Positions 1-8,794 are shown, counted from the stretch's first letter. The stretch: DNA of 64,000 bases from Enterocloster bolteae (GCF_002234575.2 NZ_CP022464.2:4402001-4466000), one strand, 5' to 3'. Program-made: numbers and translations. The notes: generated by a model from the sequence alone, not told the origin.

Positions 1-203
1 GCAATCATGGGAATAGGCGCCACACCGCTGCAGATTGTAAATGCCAGGGCCAGCTGCGACTTCTGCACCTCTGTGCCGAATATCACTGCCCCTTCGTTGA
101 AAAGTCCTGTCTGGTAAACACTCCATGCAAACCCCGTACCGATACATATATTAACAATAACACTGGCAACCAGTACCGCCCACCTTTTTTTCATCAGATC
201 CAT
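1..203 (-). CDS. MFS transporter, OFA/OxlT-like (3' part outside window)
   Basis: N-terminal 67 residues of a membrane transporter that runs off the left edge. It starts MDLMKKRW with a good AAGAAGG ribosome binding site 6 bases upstream. A first hydrophobic helix (about residues 8-28) is followed by a GFAWSVYQTGLF segment and a second helix beginning LALAFTIC, as in oxalate/formate-antiporter (OFA) family MFS proteins. Such proteins exchange small carboxylates. It lies downstream of hydroxylase A on the same strand, separated by a hairpin. The substrate cannot be told from this fragment. Confidence 0.7.
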   Translation of the reverse strand, partial: MDLMKKRWAVLVASVIVNICIGTGFAWSVYQTGLFNEGAVIFGTEVQKSQLALAFTICSGVAPIPMI

Positions 204-283
204 AAATAACCTTCTTCCTTGTTCGCCTAAAGACCTGCCGTTAATTGTTATTTTTTTAACATTAATTTGAAAAATATAGTTAC

Positions 284-335
284 GGTTCCACCTCCTCCGG
301 AGCACATCTGACACCCGCTCCGGGAAGGTGAAACC
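284..335 (-). terminator. Hairpin between hydroxylase A operon and MFS gene
   Basis: A long imperfect inverted repeat (arms about 284-303 and 317-335) lies just downstream of the FAD/GltD gene on the minus strand and is followed on that strand by an AT-rich tract. It is most likely the operon terminator. It could also be leader structure for the MFS gene. Confidence 0.55.
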
Positions 336-361
336 ATAAACTCCCAGTCATCCATGTACTT

Positions 362-2734
362 TTATGCCTGGACCGCCCCCATATCCAGAATCATCTTCTT
401 TATAAGAGCCCTTACCTCCTGTATCTTATATGAATTATTGGCCATGGCCGCGGTCCCCTCCACTGCCAGTTCAGCAGCGGCCTCTGCCAGCGCCTCATCC
501 GGCTTCCTGCCGGCTAAAAACGCCTCCACCTTTTTCCGCTCCATGGGCACCGGGGCCACGCCGCCCAAAACGATCCGCGCATCCTCTATGAGGCCGTCCT
601 TCATCCTGTATGCGTAAGCCAGGCTGACAATGGCAAAATCCACTGCCTCACGGACCCTGAATTTATCATAGGCCGTGGTATATCCTTCCGGTACCCTGAA
701 CCGGACAGCCGTCACCAGCTCGTCTGTATCCAGCATGTCAGCTGCTTTCAGGCGGGTGGTAAAGAAGTCCGCCGCCCTTACGGTTTTCTTTGTGGTCACA
801 ATCCGGGCATCTAACAGGATGAGCACCGGTGAAATGTCCGAGGCGTTGACGGAGTAGCAGCCGCAGTTCATGCACCGTCCGGCCTCCCTGGCCGCTTCCT
901 CCCCGGTCAGGGTGAAGCTGTCCTCCTTATCCAGGGCCCGCTCTGCGGCAGACAGCTCTTTGTCCTTTACCGCGTGCTCCTCCTTGACGCCTGCGGTGTC
1001 AAAATGGATAAACTTATCTTCCCTGCGCCGCTCAGGCATGACTGCATAGCCCCTGTTAATGGCCTCCGCCGCGTTGCGCCCGGAGCGCACGCCCTGGATC
1101 ACGGTGGCCGGTCCTGTGGTGGCGTCGCCTCCGGCATAAATCCCGGACTTGCTGGTGGCCTGTGTGTCCTTGTCCACCTGAATCAGTCCCCGTTCCAGGG
1201 CAAGGCCGTACTTGTCGCCCAGGAAACTTAAATCCACCTTCTGCCCCGCTGCCATCAGAATGGAGTCCGCCGATACCCTGAGAGTCTCCTCCCGGTCGTA
1301 CCGGGGATTGAAACGCCCGTTCTCATCCTTGACGGAGGTACAGCGCATAAGCTCCATTCCCGTGACCTGGCTGCCCTCATAGATTGCCTTTGATACGCCG
1401 TAGGACGGCATGATTTCAATGCCCTCCTCCCTGGCCCTTGCAATCTCTTCCCTGCTGGCCGGCATCTCAGGCTCGGACTCCAGGCAGGCCAGGGTGACGC
1501 TCTCTGCGCCCAGACGCCTGGCGGTTATGGCCACGTCCATTGCCACATTTCCGCCTCCCACCACCAGTACATGGCGGCGGTCCTTTTTGTTCATCCACTG
1601 GTTGACTTCCATCAGGAACTGGAGGCCGAACTCCGTGAACTCCTCGCCGTCAAATCCCAGCACAGGACGTTTCCAGGCGCCGGTGGCATAGAACACATTG
1701 TCATACTCCTTCTCCAGATCCTCTGCCTGTATATCCTCTCCCAGACAGCAGCCCAGGCGGAAACGGATTCCCATTTTTTCATAGGCGGCAGCCACCTGCT
1801 TCACATAGGACTTGGGCAGCCTGTAGTTGGGAATGGCATAGGTCAGCATGCCGCCCGGCTCCTCCATCTTGTCAAAGACCGTCACATCATGGCCCGCCTT
1901 CCTCAGATAATAGGCAGCGCTTAGGCCGGCCGGACCGGCTCCCACTAAAGCCACCTTATGGCCTGTCTCTGTTTCCGGCGCCCTGTAAAATGTGTCCGGG
2001 TGCTCCAGTATGTAATCCCCCACATACCGCTCCACGCCGTGGATGGACACGCTCTCATCGGAACCGCAGCGGTTGCACTGCTCCTGGCATGTATGTGCGC
2101 AGACCCTGGATGTAATCATGGGAATGGGGTTGGCTTCCATCAGTATATGGGCCGCTCCCTCCACATCCCCTTGCCGAAGCCGCTCCATATAGGCCGGTAT
2201 GTCCGTATTGGCCGGACACTGGACAGAACACGGTGTGGTGTGGACCTTCATGCCCCCGAATATGGAATGGTAACGGTTGTCTCCCATAACGGCATAGCAC
2301 TCTTTTCCGCCCTTTCTCATACAGTCCATCCTGCCGCCGATGCCGTGGGGATAGCGGTAAAACCAGCAGCGCACATCCTGGCATATGTTGCCTCCCATGG
2401 TGGCCACATTGCGGATTAACGGTGTTGCCACGGAGCGGGCCGCCTGAGAGAGGACCGGAGCCTTTTCATTGAGCAGGTCCGACTTTACGATGTCGCAGAG
2501 TTTTGTCAGGGCGCCTATTTCTATGGTGTCCCCGTCCTGCTTTATGTATTCCCCGCCCCGGACGGTCTTAAGGTCAACCACTTTTTCCGGATAATCCTCC
2601 AGAATCTGTTCCTTTAACACTCCAATCAGGTCGGAGCCCCCTGCCATTACGACTGTTTTCCCTTTTGGGGACTCTTTTAATAAGGAGACTGCCTCATCAA
2701 AGGTGGCAGCGCTCTCATGCTCGAAATATTTCAC
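362..2734 (-). CDS. Molybdenum hydroxylase FAD subunit with an inserted GltD-like NAD(P)H oxidoreductase
   Basis: A 790-residue protein, against about 290 for a normal FAD subunit. Residues 1-161 are the N-terminal part of a xanthine-dehydrogenase-type FAD domain (AGGSDL at 31-36, IRNVATMGGN at 107-116) with a cysteine set C123, C138, C146 resembling the extra 4Fe-4S site of 4-hydroxybenzoyl-CoA reductase beta. Residues about 164-620 are a complete GltD/dihydropyrimidine-dehydrogenase-like module: N-terminal Fe-S cysteines (C169, C173, C212, C216, C220), FAD motif VGAGPAG (264-270), NAD(P) motif VGGGNVAMD (392-400) and GIYAGGDATTGP (531-542). The hydroxylase fold then resumes with CMNCGC (621-626) and the flavoprotein C-terminal domain to 790. 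It is last of three genes (16 bp after the catalytic subunit). Inferred role: transfer of electrons between the Mo enzyme and NAD(P)H. The substrate is unknown. Confidence 0.85.
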   Translation of the reverse strand: MKYFEHESAATFDEAVSLLKESPKGKTVVMAGGSDLIGVLKEQILEDYPEKVVDLKTVRGGEYIKQDGDTIEIGALTKLCDIVKSDLLNEKAPVLSQAARSVATPLIRNVATMGGNICQDVRCWFYRYPHGIGGRMDCMRKGGKECYAVMGDNRYHSIFGGMKVHTTPCSVQCPANTDIPAYMERLRQGDVEGAAHILMEANPIPMITSRVCAHTCQEQCNRCGSDESVSIHGVERYVGDYILEHPDTFYRAPETETGHKVALVGAGPAGLSAAYYLRKAGHDVTVFDKMEEPGGMLTYAIPNYRLPKSYVKQVAAAYEKMGIRFRLGCCLGEDIQAEDLEKEYDNVFYATGAWKRPVLGFDGEEFTEFGLQFLMEVNQWMNKKDRRHVLVVGGGNVAMDVAITARRLGAESVTLACLESEPEMPASREEIARAREEGIEIMPSYGVSKAIYEGSQVTGMELMRCTSVKDENGRFNPRYDREETLRVSADSILMAAGQKVDLSFLGDKYGLALERGLIQVDKDTQATSKSGIYAGGDATTGPATVIQGVRSGRNAAEAINRGYAVMPERRREDKFIHFDTAGVKEEHAVKDKELSAAERALDKEDSFTLTGEEAAREAGRCMNCGCYSVNASDISPVLILLDARIVTTKKTVRAADFFTTRLKAADMLDTDELVTAVRFRVPEGYTTAYDKFRVREAVDFAIVSLAYAYRMKDGLIEDARIVLGGVAPVPMERKKVEAFLAGRKPDEALAEAAAELAVEGTAAMANNSYKIQEVRALIKKMILDMGAVQA

Positions 2735-2750
2735 AGTGAATCCTCCCCTC

Positions 2751-5072
2751 TTATGCTTTGCCTAACGCCTTAAGTATAACTGCCGGAGTTGCCGGGTAAT
2801 CCTTGATGTCCACGCCGATTGCGTTGGAAATGGCCATCAGCACCGCGCTGGCTCCTGCCGCACCGGAAATCTCGCCAATTCCCAGGGCCTTAAACATGAA
2901 GGAATCTATCTGGGATTCCATGATATAGGCGTCATATGGCGGGAATTCATTGAACGTTCTCCACTTATAATCTATCAGGCTGGAGGTTAAAAGCCTTCCT
3001 GTGGACGGATCCAGGATACACTCCTCAAATATGGCTGTATCAATACAGGCGGATCCAAATCCTCCGTGCAGCTGCATCTCCACTGCCTTGGAATCAATAA
3101 TCTGTCCGATGTCCGTGCCTCCGGCCACCTTCACCAGCTTGGTATTGCCGGTTTCCAGGTCCACCTCCGCCTCCACGAATATGGCCATACAGCTGGGGAT
3201 ATTAAACATCTCCATGTGCTTTCCATATCCCACAATGCTCAGTTCCTTGGGGGCCAGCTTGAACATGGGCACTACCAGCTGCGGGTTATCCCGCACATAG
3301 ACCATAAAGTCCTTTGTGTCCAGCTGGTCAACGGAGCGCTTAAAGTAAAGGGCGCCCAGCTCCAGGGCTTTTTTCTTTGCCTCCATGGCTGCCAGGGATA
3401 CTGCCTTGCCTGTGGTGATGGTGCCTCTGGAACCGCAGAGACCGTAGTTGGACGGGTTGAACTTGGAGCCCGGCTCCGTGATGGATACCTTTTCCACCGG
3501 CACATTGAGGACCTCGGCCACAATCTTGCACGCGTTGCTTCTGGTACCCATGCCGGATTCCGTGATGTCACACTCAATGATGGCCGTGGACGCCCTGCGG
3601 CTGCCCACCAAATCCGGAACAATTCTTACAATGGCCTCTGTGTTGTCCTCGCTGATATCAGCATTTCCGATGACGCCCATGCCCACACCCCTTGCCTTGG
3701 TTCCGTTTACACATGTGGGCACGTTCCAGCCCTTCCATTTACCGGCCCATCCAAAGCGGTCCGCCGCGTTCTGCATGGCTTCCGGGAAGAACAGGGAGGA
3801 GCGGCTCTGCCACCACCGCCCGTCACGCCAGATAAACCGGTCGCCGGGAGCAATATAATTTTTCTTAAACACGTCCAGAGGATCGAAATTGCCCTTCTTC
3901 ATCACGGCGCACATCAGGCGCTCCAGACAGCTGTTAAGCTCCTGCCCGCCGTAGCCGCGGACAATGCCTGCCGCCTGTTTGTTGGTCACTGCGATGTGGC
4001 TGTCCATATACCAGTTGGGACATTTGGCGCATACCAGCTGCGCCTCTCCCAGTCCCACGCCCACCTGGCCCTGTATGGAGTCCGCAATGGCTCCCGTGTC
4101 CACCAGCCAGTCGCCTTCCACAGCCTTTACATAGCCTTCCTTGTCCATTCCCACCTTTGCGGTGATGGTGCTGCCCAGACGTACCTCGTAGGCCATAAGC
4201 TGCTCTGCCTTTGTGAGCACAATCTTTACCGGCTGCTTGGTGACAAGGGACAGCATGGCGGCGGAGAGCACCGTTGTCATAAGGGACTGCTTGTTGCCGT
4301 AGCTTCCTCCCACGTTAAAGGTCTTTACGCTCAGGTTGGAATTGGGAATCCTTCCCTCGCCCATGAGCTTAAGAATATGGGAGCTCTGGGATGATGCCCA
4401 TATGGTATACTCATTGCCGCCCTCATATTTGGCGATGCAGGACGGGGTTTCCGGGGCCAGAGGAGAGGGCATCTTGTCAAAGGCCACCTTGTCCTCCGCC
4501 ACATAGGCTGCTTCCTCAAATCCCTTCTCCACATCCCCGCGGATAATCTGCCACCAGGGACCGTCCGGCTGGAAATACTTGATTCCGTTGTCAACGTGAT
4601 TGCCCTTAAACCTGGAATATATCTCCACTGCCCCTTCCTTCAGGGCGTCCTCAGCCGTATACACGGCTTCCAGCTGTTCATATTCCACATCAATCAGGTC
4701 TATGGCCTCCTCTGCACTCTCCACTGTATCGGCTGCAATCAGAGCCACCAGATCCCCTACATAGTAAACCTTGTCTTCCATCAAAAGCCTGTGTACAGGA
4801 AGGCCCAGTCCCCACTGCTCCGGCATGTTCTTGTGGGTGATGACAGCCCGTACGCCCGGCAGGGCTTCTGCCCTGGATGTGTCTATGGAAAGGATTCTGG
4901 CATGAGGATAAGGGCTTCTTTTGGTCTTTCCGTACAGCATGTGGGGCACTGAAAAATCGTCCAGGAAAATTGCCTTTCCTGTTACAATGTCCTTTGCGTC
5001 TTTTCTGGGTGTGTACTTGCCCACATGACGGTAATTGGGCTGTTTGATATCGCGGTATTCAAGCTTGCTCAT
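2751..5072 (-). CDS. Molybdenum hydroxylase catalytic (molybdopterin) subunit, hydroxylase A
   Basis: A 773-residue large subunit of the xanthine dehydrogenase/aldehyde oxidase family. The N-terminal a/b hammerhead domain is at about residues 20-140, followed by the Mo-cofactor domains. The general-base glutamate is retained near the C-terminus in GIGEISG (E734). Cofactor-loop motifs are divergent: VGGSYGNK (254-261) instead of GGGFGGK, and RGYGGQE instead of RGFGxPQ. This suggests a substrate other than xanthine. It lies between the 2Fe-2S gene (16 bp upstream) and the FAD/GltD gene (16 bp downstream) in one operon. Family membership is firm; substrate and any selenium dependence cannot be read from the sequence. 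Confidence 0.9.
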   Translation of the reverse strand: MSKLEYRDIKQPNYRHVGKYTPRKDAKDIVTGKAIFLDDFSVPHMLYGKTKRSPYPHARILSIDTSRAEALPGVRAVITHKNMPEQWGLGLPVHRLLMEDKVYYVGDLVALIAADTVESAEEAIDLIDVEYEQLEAVYTAEDALKEGAVEIYSRFKGNHVDNGIKYFQPDGPWWQIIRGDVEKGFEEAAYVAEDKVAFDKMPSPLAPETPSCIAKYEGGNEYTIWASSQSSHILKLMGEGRIPNSNLSVKTFNVGGSYGNKQSLMTTVLSAAMLSLVTKQPVKIVLTKAEQLMAYEVRLGSTITAKVGMDKEGYVKAVEGDWLVDTGAIADSIQGQVGVGLGEAQLVCAKCPNWYMDSHIAVTNKQAAGIVRGYGGQELNSCLERLMCAVMKKGNFDPLDVFKKNYIAPGDRFIWRDGRWWQSRSSLFFPEAMQNAADRFGWAGKWKGWNVPTCVNGTKARGVGMGVIGNADISEDNTEAIVRIVPDLVGSRRASTAIIECDITESGMGTRSNACKIVAEVLNVPVEKVSITEPGSKFNPSNYGLCGSRGTITTGKAVSLAAMEAKKKALELGALYFKRSVDQLDTKDFMVYVRDNPQLVVPMFKLAPKELSIVGYGKHMEMFNIPSCMAIFVEAEVDLETGNTKLVKVAGGTDIGQIIDSKAVEMQLHGGFGSACIDTAIFEECILDPSTGRLLTSSLIDYKWRTFNEFPPYDAYIMESQIDSFMFKALGIGEISGAAGASAVLMAISNAIGVDIKDYPATPAVILKALGKA

Positions 5073-5088
5073 TCTTCAAACCCTCCTT

Positions 5089-5700
5089 CTAATCCAATGA
5101 ATGGTCGCTGTTTGTACCATTTGCATAGGGACTTAAGAACAGTTCCTGGCGTACCGGGATGGGATTTTCCACATCATCATTGGCCCGGTGCATCACAGCC
5201 AGGTGGTCCTCCTCATTCCCCGCCACCCTGTTAATGGCCCGCAGCACCGTATAATGGCTGATGCAGCGGCAGTAATTGCCCGACATGGCTTCCTTAATCT
5301 CATCTCCCGTGGGATGGGGATTTTCCAGCAGAAGCGCCTTGGCCGCCATGATGATTCCCGGGGTACAGTAACCGCACTGAAATGCATACTCGTCAATAAA
5401 AGCCTGCTGAAGGGGATCTAACCCCTTCTCAGGGTCCTCCAGCCCTTCTATGGTAACAATGTCCTTTCCATCGCAATCCACGGTCAGCAGCATACAGGAC
5501 GTGACCCCTTTTCCGTCCATGAGCACGGTGCAGCACCCGCAGGCTCCTTCACTGCATGACTCCTTGGAGCCTGTGAGCTGGAGCCTCTTTCGCAGGGTCT
5601 GGGATAGTGTCTCTGAGGGGGGAACCTGTCCGAATCCGTCCCCGATTGAGAAACGATATTCCCTCCCGTTTACCGTCAGAGTAACATATTGTTTCTTCAT
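5089..5700 (-). CDS. Molybdenum hydroxylase 2Fe-2S subunit, hydroxylase A
   Basis: A 203-residue iron-sulfur subunit. The plant-ferredoxin-like cluster (CSEGACGCC, then a fourth Cys in TSC) comes first, followed by the helical second-cluster domain (QCGYC ... NYCRC). These two 2Fe-2S centres carry electrons from the Mo site to the flavin subunit. It is about 40 residues longer than usual, with an Asn/Asp-rich tail after the second cluster that I do not recognise. It is the first gene of the hydroxylase A operon. The upstream region holds a TetR-type half-palindrome at 5766-5781, about 65 bp before the start codon. Confidence 0.92.
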   Translation of the reverse strand: MKKQYVTLTVNGREYRFSIGDGFGQVPPSETLSQTLRKRLQLTGSKESCSEGACGCCTVLMDGKGVTSCMLLTVDCDGKDIVTIEGLEDPEKGLDPLQQAFIDEYAFQCGYCTPGIIMAAKALLLENPHPTGDEIKEAMSGNYCRCISHYTVLRAINRVAGNEEDHLAVMHRANDDVENPIPVRQELFLSPYANGTNSDHSLD

Positions 5701-5765
5701 AACGTTTCCTTGCCTCCTTATCTGGATTAAGTTAATGGGATATATTTGTTAAGATTATGCTAATC

Positions 5766-5781
5766 TAGGTCGGTCGTTTGA
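5766..5781. promoter_or_regulatory. Putative TetR operator before hydroxylase A
   Basis: The 16-base sequence taggtcggtcgtttga resembles the minus-strand reading of the perfect palindrome at 7838-7853 (taggtcggacgaccta). Both sites lie upstream of operons flanking the TetR gene. One copy controls the hydroxylase and the other the phosphatase-HD/TetR transcript. This is inference from sequence sharing; the right half of this site is degenerate. Confidence 0.5.
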
Positions 5782-5868
5782 TTTATTTTTATCACAATGT
5801 GATACATTTGTCAATGATATATAAATATCAATTTATTTATTTGTATATTTTTACAGATTTAAACGACA

Positions 5869-5912
5869 AATAACCCTTTGGATTTGTGCAACTTGCACTC
5901 CAAAGGGTTATT
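5869..5912 (-). terminator. Terminator downstream of the tetR gene
   Basis: Perfect 14-bp inverted repeat (5869-5882 and 5899-5912) with a further short stem in its loop, 29 bp beyond the TetR stop codon. The U-tract is weak (TTATTT). Confidence 0.65.
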
Positions 5913-5940
5913 CTCATTTGTGTATATCGTCTAAATACGA

Positions 5941-6609
5941 TTATTGGGCCGGATAAGGCGGAAACAGCTCAGGCTTCATCAGCCGCTGGACAATAGCCAG
6001 ACAATTTCCCTTTATCTCCTCCCGTATCCAGAGGGGCACAGACTCCCCCTCCAGCGGTTTTGGAATCAGATCCTCTATGAATCCCCGGTGTTCCCCAAAG
6101 GATATGATGGATCCGTTGATATGTCTGCTGGCTATAATGGCCTGGGACTGGGAAACAGGGGCCACGGTCTGAATCAGCTCAGCCATCACCCGTTCCTGCC
6201 GGTCAAAGGCAGCGGCTGACAAAGGCCTCATATCCCCGGGGCCATTGTTCTCCCAGTATATCAGGGCAAGGGTGGTCTTATACTGTGGGGCAAAGGCCAC
6301 CTCAATCTGAAGATCTATGAGCTTTTCAAGGAATTCATATGCCTTCTGCGGAGTCATTGCATCCTGTTTAAAGGTCCCCTCAATCTCCATATACGAGGCC
6401 GCATAATATCCCTTTACCTTTTCCAGCATATATTCCAGGCAGGCTACGTACAGCCTCTCCTTGTTGGAATAATGAAAGGCAATGGCTGACAGGTTCACCT
6501 CTGCCTCCGAAGCAATCATTCTGGTGGATGTGGCTGCATATCCGTACTGCGAAAAAAGCTTAATGCCGGCTTTTATCAGCTTTGTCTTAGTTGAATTATT
6601 TCCTTCCAT
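5941..6609 (-). CDS. TetR/AcrR family transcriptional regulator (CerR-like C-terminus)
   Basis: A 222-residue regulator. Residues about 6-52 form a TetR helix-turn-helix domain (LFSQYGYAATSTRMIA ... AIAFHYSNKERLY). The remainder looks like the ligand-binding domain of the DUF1956/CerR group. The ribosome binding site AAGGAG lies about 10 bases upstream. It starts 20 bp after the phosphatase-HD gene and is probably cotranscribed with it from a promoter that carries the palindrome at 7838-7853, so autoregulation is likely. A related site sits before the hydroxylase A operon, which suggests it represses that operon until a substrate-related ligand appears. The ligand is unknown. Confidence 0.85.
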   Translation of the reverse strand: MEGNNSTKTKLIKAGIKLFSQYGYAATSTRMIASEAEVNLSAIAFHYSNKERLYVACLEYMLEKVKGYYAASYMEIEGTFKQDAMTPQKAYEFLEKLIDLQIEVAFAPQYKTTLALIYWENNGPGDMRPLSAAAFDRQERVMAELIQTVAPVSQSQAIIASRHINGSIISFGEHRGFIEDLIPKPLEGESVPLWIREEIKGNCLAIVQRLMKPELFPPYPAQ

Positions 6610-6629
6610 GTGACTTCATCTCCTTATGC

Positions 6630-7802
6630 TCAGCCGGCAGCCCATTCCCGTATCCGCGCCTTCCTGTCCACAGATGCCTGGGGACTGGTGCCGAAGGCAT
6701 CTGCCGCCTCCAGGCTTCCCATGGCCGATTCCAGACAATGCCTGACTGCCTGAGCCTGATTATATTGAAGTCTATGGTTCTCCCTGGCCTGGGGGGTGGT
6801 GCACTTGGGCGCGCTCTGACGGAAACGCTCATCAATATCCACCATTCTGTCCTCAAGCGTCATCTTATCCGCCAGAAACAAAAGGGTTCTCTCCGTCAGC
6901 CCTGACTCTTCCCCGCCTTCCAGCCGGTGATGGCACTGAATGATTCCTGCCATCACCGGGTATCCCTCCATCCGCAGGATTCTGGCTCCTGCCCTTGCGT
7001 GGTCCGGCTTCAGACGCGCGATATCGTGAAGCAGCCCGGCTGTCCTCAAAAGCTCAGGATCTATGTCATACCCCAGACGTTTAAGCCTTACAGCCCACTG
7101 GTGTGCCAGTCTTGCCACTGCTGCCTCATGAAGCCGTATATGCTCAGGGACGCTATAGCGGTCCGACAGCCTGCGGCAGATGCCGTGGTCAGGATAGAGA
7201 AGGGGCTTTACACCGGTCTGCTCATAGAATCCTCTGAACCCGCCGTCATCGTCTGCCAGAATCCGGCTGATTCCTCCATATGGCTGGGGAACTTCCAGTA
7301 CGCGGTTGATATCCCACCCAAGAATACCGCACATCAGCCCCCGGCTCACACCGCAGTGGGTCACCACCGCCACATCCCCCCGGGTATTCCCAAGAATGCG
7401 GTCCAGGGCATCCTGAAGCCGCTCTGCGCCCCGGGCAAAGGATTCCCCTCCCGGAGGCGGGACCGTGCCGATGGAACGTCCCCTCTCTTCATAGAGCTGC
7501 GGATACCGGCTGCGGATTTCAGTGAATTCCATGTTCTCCCATTCACCTGCATCCAGCTCCACCAGTCCCTCTTCCACATGCACTCTCTGCTGCTCTCCTG
7601 CAATATACTCCGCGGTTTCCATACACCTGGACAGAGGACTGGAATAAACAGCTTCCACACAGCGGCTCTTAAACCAGGAAGCCAGTTCCATGCTCTCCTT
7701 CCTCCCTCTGATACTCAGTGCGAGATTCGTATGTCCAAGACATCTGCTCACATGCCCGGTCCGTTCCGGTTCCCCGTGCCTTATAAGGTATATCGTCCTC
7801 AT
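6630..7802 (-). CDS. Histidine phosphatase-HD domain fusion protein
   Basis: About 390 residues. The N-terminal half is a histidine phosphatase/phosphoglycerate-mutase-like domain with LIRHGEP at residues 4-10 and a second catalytic His in VVTHCG. The C-terminal half is an HD-type hydrolase domain with LLHDIA, a following His and a late Asp in FLADKM. The start at 7802 (MRTIYLIRHG) is preferred over the upstream ATG at 7814 because GAGGTG sits just before it. Such phosphatase-HD proteins are often found beside MocA-like nucleotidyltransferases and Mo hydroxylases, as here. I infer a role in processing a nucleotide form of the cofactor or an activation intermediate, but its substrate is unknown. 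Confidence 0.8.
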   Translation of the reverse strand: MRTIYLIRHGEPERTGHVSRCLGHTNLALSIRGRKESMELASWFKSRCVEAVYSSPLSRCMETAEYIAGEQQRVHVEEGLVELDAGEWENMEFTEIRSRYPQLYEERGRSIGTVPPPGGESFARGAERLQDALDRILGNTRGDVAVVTHCGVSRGLMCGILGWDINRVLEVPQPYGGISRILADDDGGFRGFYEQTGVKPLLYPDHGICRRLSDRYSVPEHIRLHEAAVARLAHQWAVRLKRLGYDIDPELLRTAGLLHDIARLKPDHARAGARILRMEGYPVMAGIIQCHHRLEGGEESGLTERTLLFLADKMTLEDRMVDIDERFRQSAPKCTTPQARENHRLQYNQAQAVRHCLESAMGSLEAADAFGTSPQASVDRKARIREWAAG

Positions 7803-7837
7803 ATGCCACCTCATTTCGATGCATCGCCGATACTAAA

Positions 7838-7853
7838 TAGGTCGTCCGACCTA
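7838..7853. promoter_or_regulatory. Palindromic TetR operator candidate
   Basis: taggtcgtccgaccta: two perfect 7-bp arms around a 2-bp centre, 36-51 bp upstream of the phosphatase-HD start. A similar site lies upstream of hydroxylase A at 5766-5781. Size and symmetry suit a TetR dimer. Confidence 0.6.
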
Positions 7854-8004
7854 GTTCTGTGTTTCCAGTGTAGCACAGATGCATTTAAATTACAATATAA
7901 GGCAGCCAGAAAGGCCATATTCTTCAATTATCGTTATTTAATCTCATAAACAACGTTGATTTGAGTATATCACATATGGCGGATGGCTGTAAATATAAAG
8001 CGCC

Positions 8005-8625
8005 TCAATGCATCTTACATTTTCTTTGACTTGATTCCTGCCTGCAGACCCACCTGAGCAGTTCCCTGTACTCTTCCCTGGTGTCCACATCCAGGTAAAT
8101 ACTCTCATTTCCGGCCTCCAGGTCCTCTACAGGCACGCCTGAGGCTTCAATGGCCCCCTTAAGTCCCTGGTCCCCGGTATAGGTGCAGATGCGTCTGGCA
8201 ATCTCCCCTTCCATGCATATGGGATGCCCCGGTTCGCCGTCATGGACCGTCCGCACAATCTGCCCGGGAGCTTCCATCACCTGCTTAATGATATCATCCG
8301 TTATGGCGGGAAGGTCCATGGGCATGACCAGGATCCGCTCACACCCTTCCAGTGCCGCCTGTATACCCAGCTTTACGGAATCAAACATCTGTGTATGGCG
8401 GTATCTGGTGTTTCTGACAAAACAGGCGCCTGTGCCCTTTAAATGATCCTCCAGTTCTTCCGCCCTGTAACCGGTAACCACGAGCACCGGGTCTGCCCCC
8501 AGCCGCCTGAGCATGGACGTGACGTGAAATGCTATGGTAGTGTCCCCAAACGGCAGCAGAGGTTTGAAATCCCCCATGCGCGAGGACAGTCCTGCCGCTG
8601 CCAGGACAGCTCCTGTTTTCTTCAT
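8005..8625 (-). CDS. mocA: MocA-like molybdenum cofactor nucleotidyltransferase
   Basis: A 206-residue NTP transferase. It has the nucleotide-binding loop LAAAGLSSRMG followed by KPLLPFG (residues 8-27), a metal-binding MDLP motif and the C-terminal LDVDT(R)EEY motif typical of MocA/MobA-like cytidylyltransferases. These attach CMP (or another nucleotide) to molybdopterin to make the dinucleotide cofactor used by xanthine-dehydrogenase-family enzymes. In E. coli the paralogue YgfJ lies with yqeB and xdhD. Here it lies beside hydroxylase A, and a yqeB homologue lies at 23.3 kb. Nucleotide choice (CTP or GTP) cannot be told from sequence. Confidence 0.82.
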   Translation of the reverse strand: MKKTGAVLAAAGLSSRMGDFKPLLPFGDTTIAFHVTSMLRRLGADPVLVVTGYRAEELEDHLKGTGACFVRNTRYRHTQMFDSVKLGIQAALEGCERILVMPMDLPAITDDIIKQVMEAPGQIVRTVHDGEPGHPICMEGEIARRICTYTGDQGLKGAIEASGVPVEDLEAGNESIYLDVDTREEYRELLRWVCRQESSQRKCKMH

Positions 8626-8738
8626 GCTTCCCGCCCCTTTCCTGTAAAAGACCGTCTTAAAAGGCTGCCTTACAGGTATTATATCCGGCCGGAGTGCGGG
8701 ATTCCAGTAGTGCAGGATACACCCTGTACATGTGCAAC

Positions 8739-8786
8739 AAAGAAAAACACGGAAGCAGATTTTACTCCGGTTCCGTGTTTTTCTTT
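8739..8786 (-). terminator. Terminator after the Crp/Fnr gene
   Basis: Perfect 16-bp inverted repeat (8739-8754 and 8771-8786) starting 8 bp after the Crp/Fnr stop codon. The minus-strand 3' arm is rich in T, giving a strong factor-independent terminator. Confidence 0.85.
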
Positions 8787-8794
8787 CATTATTC

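Noticed and set aside
3066..4394. 442-codon open frame antisense to hydroxylase A
   Set aside because: A shadow of the catalytic subunit gene; composition is His/Cys-rich without any known fold.
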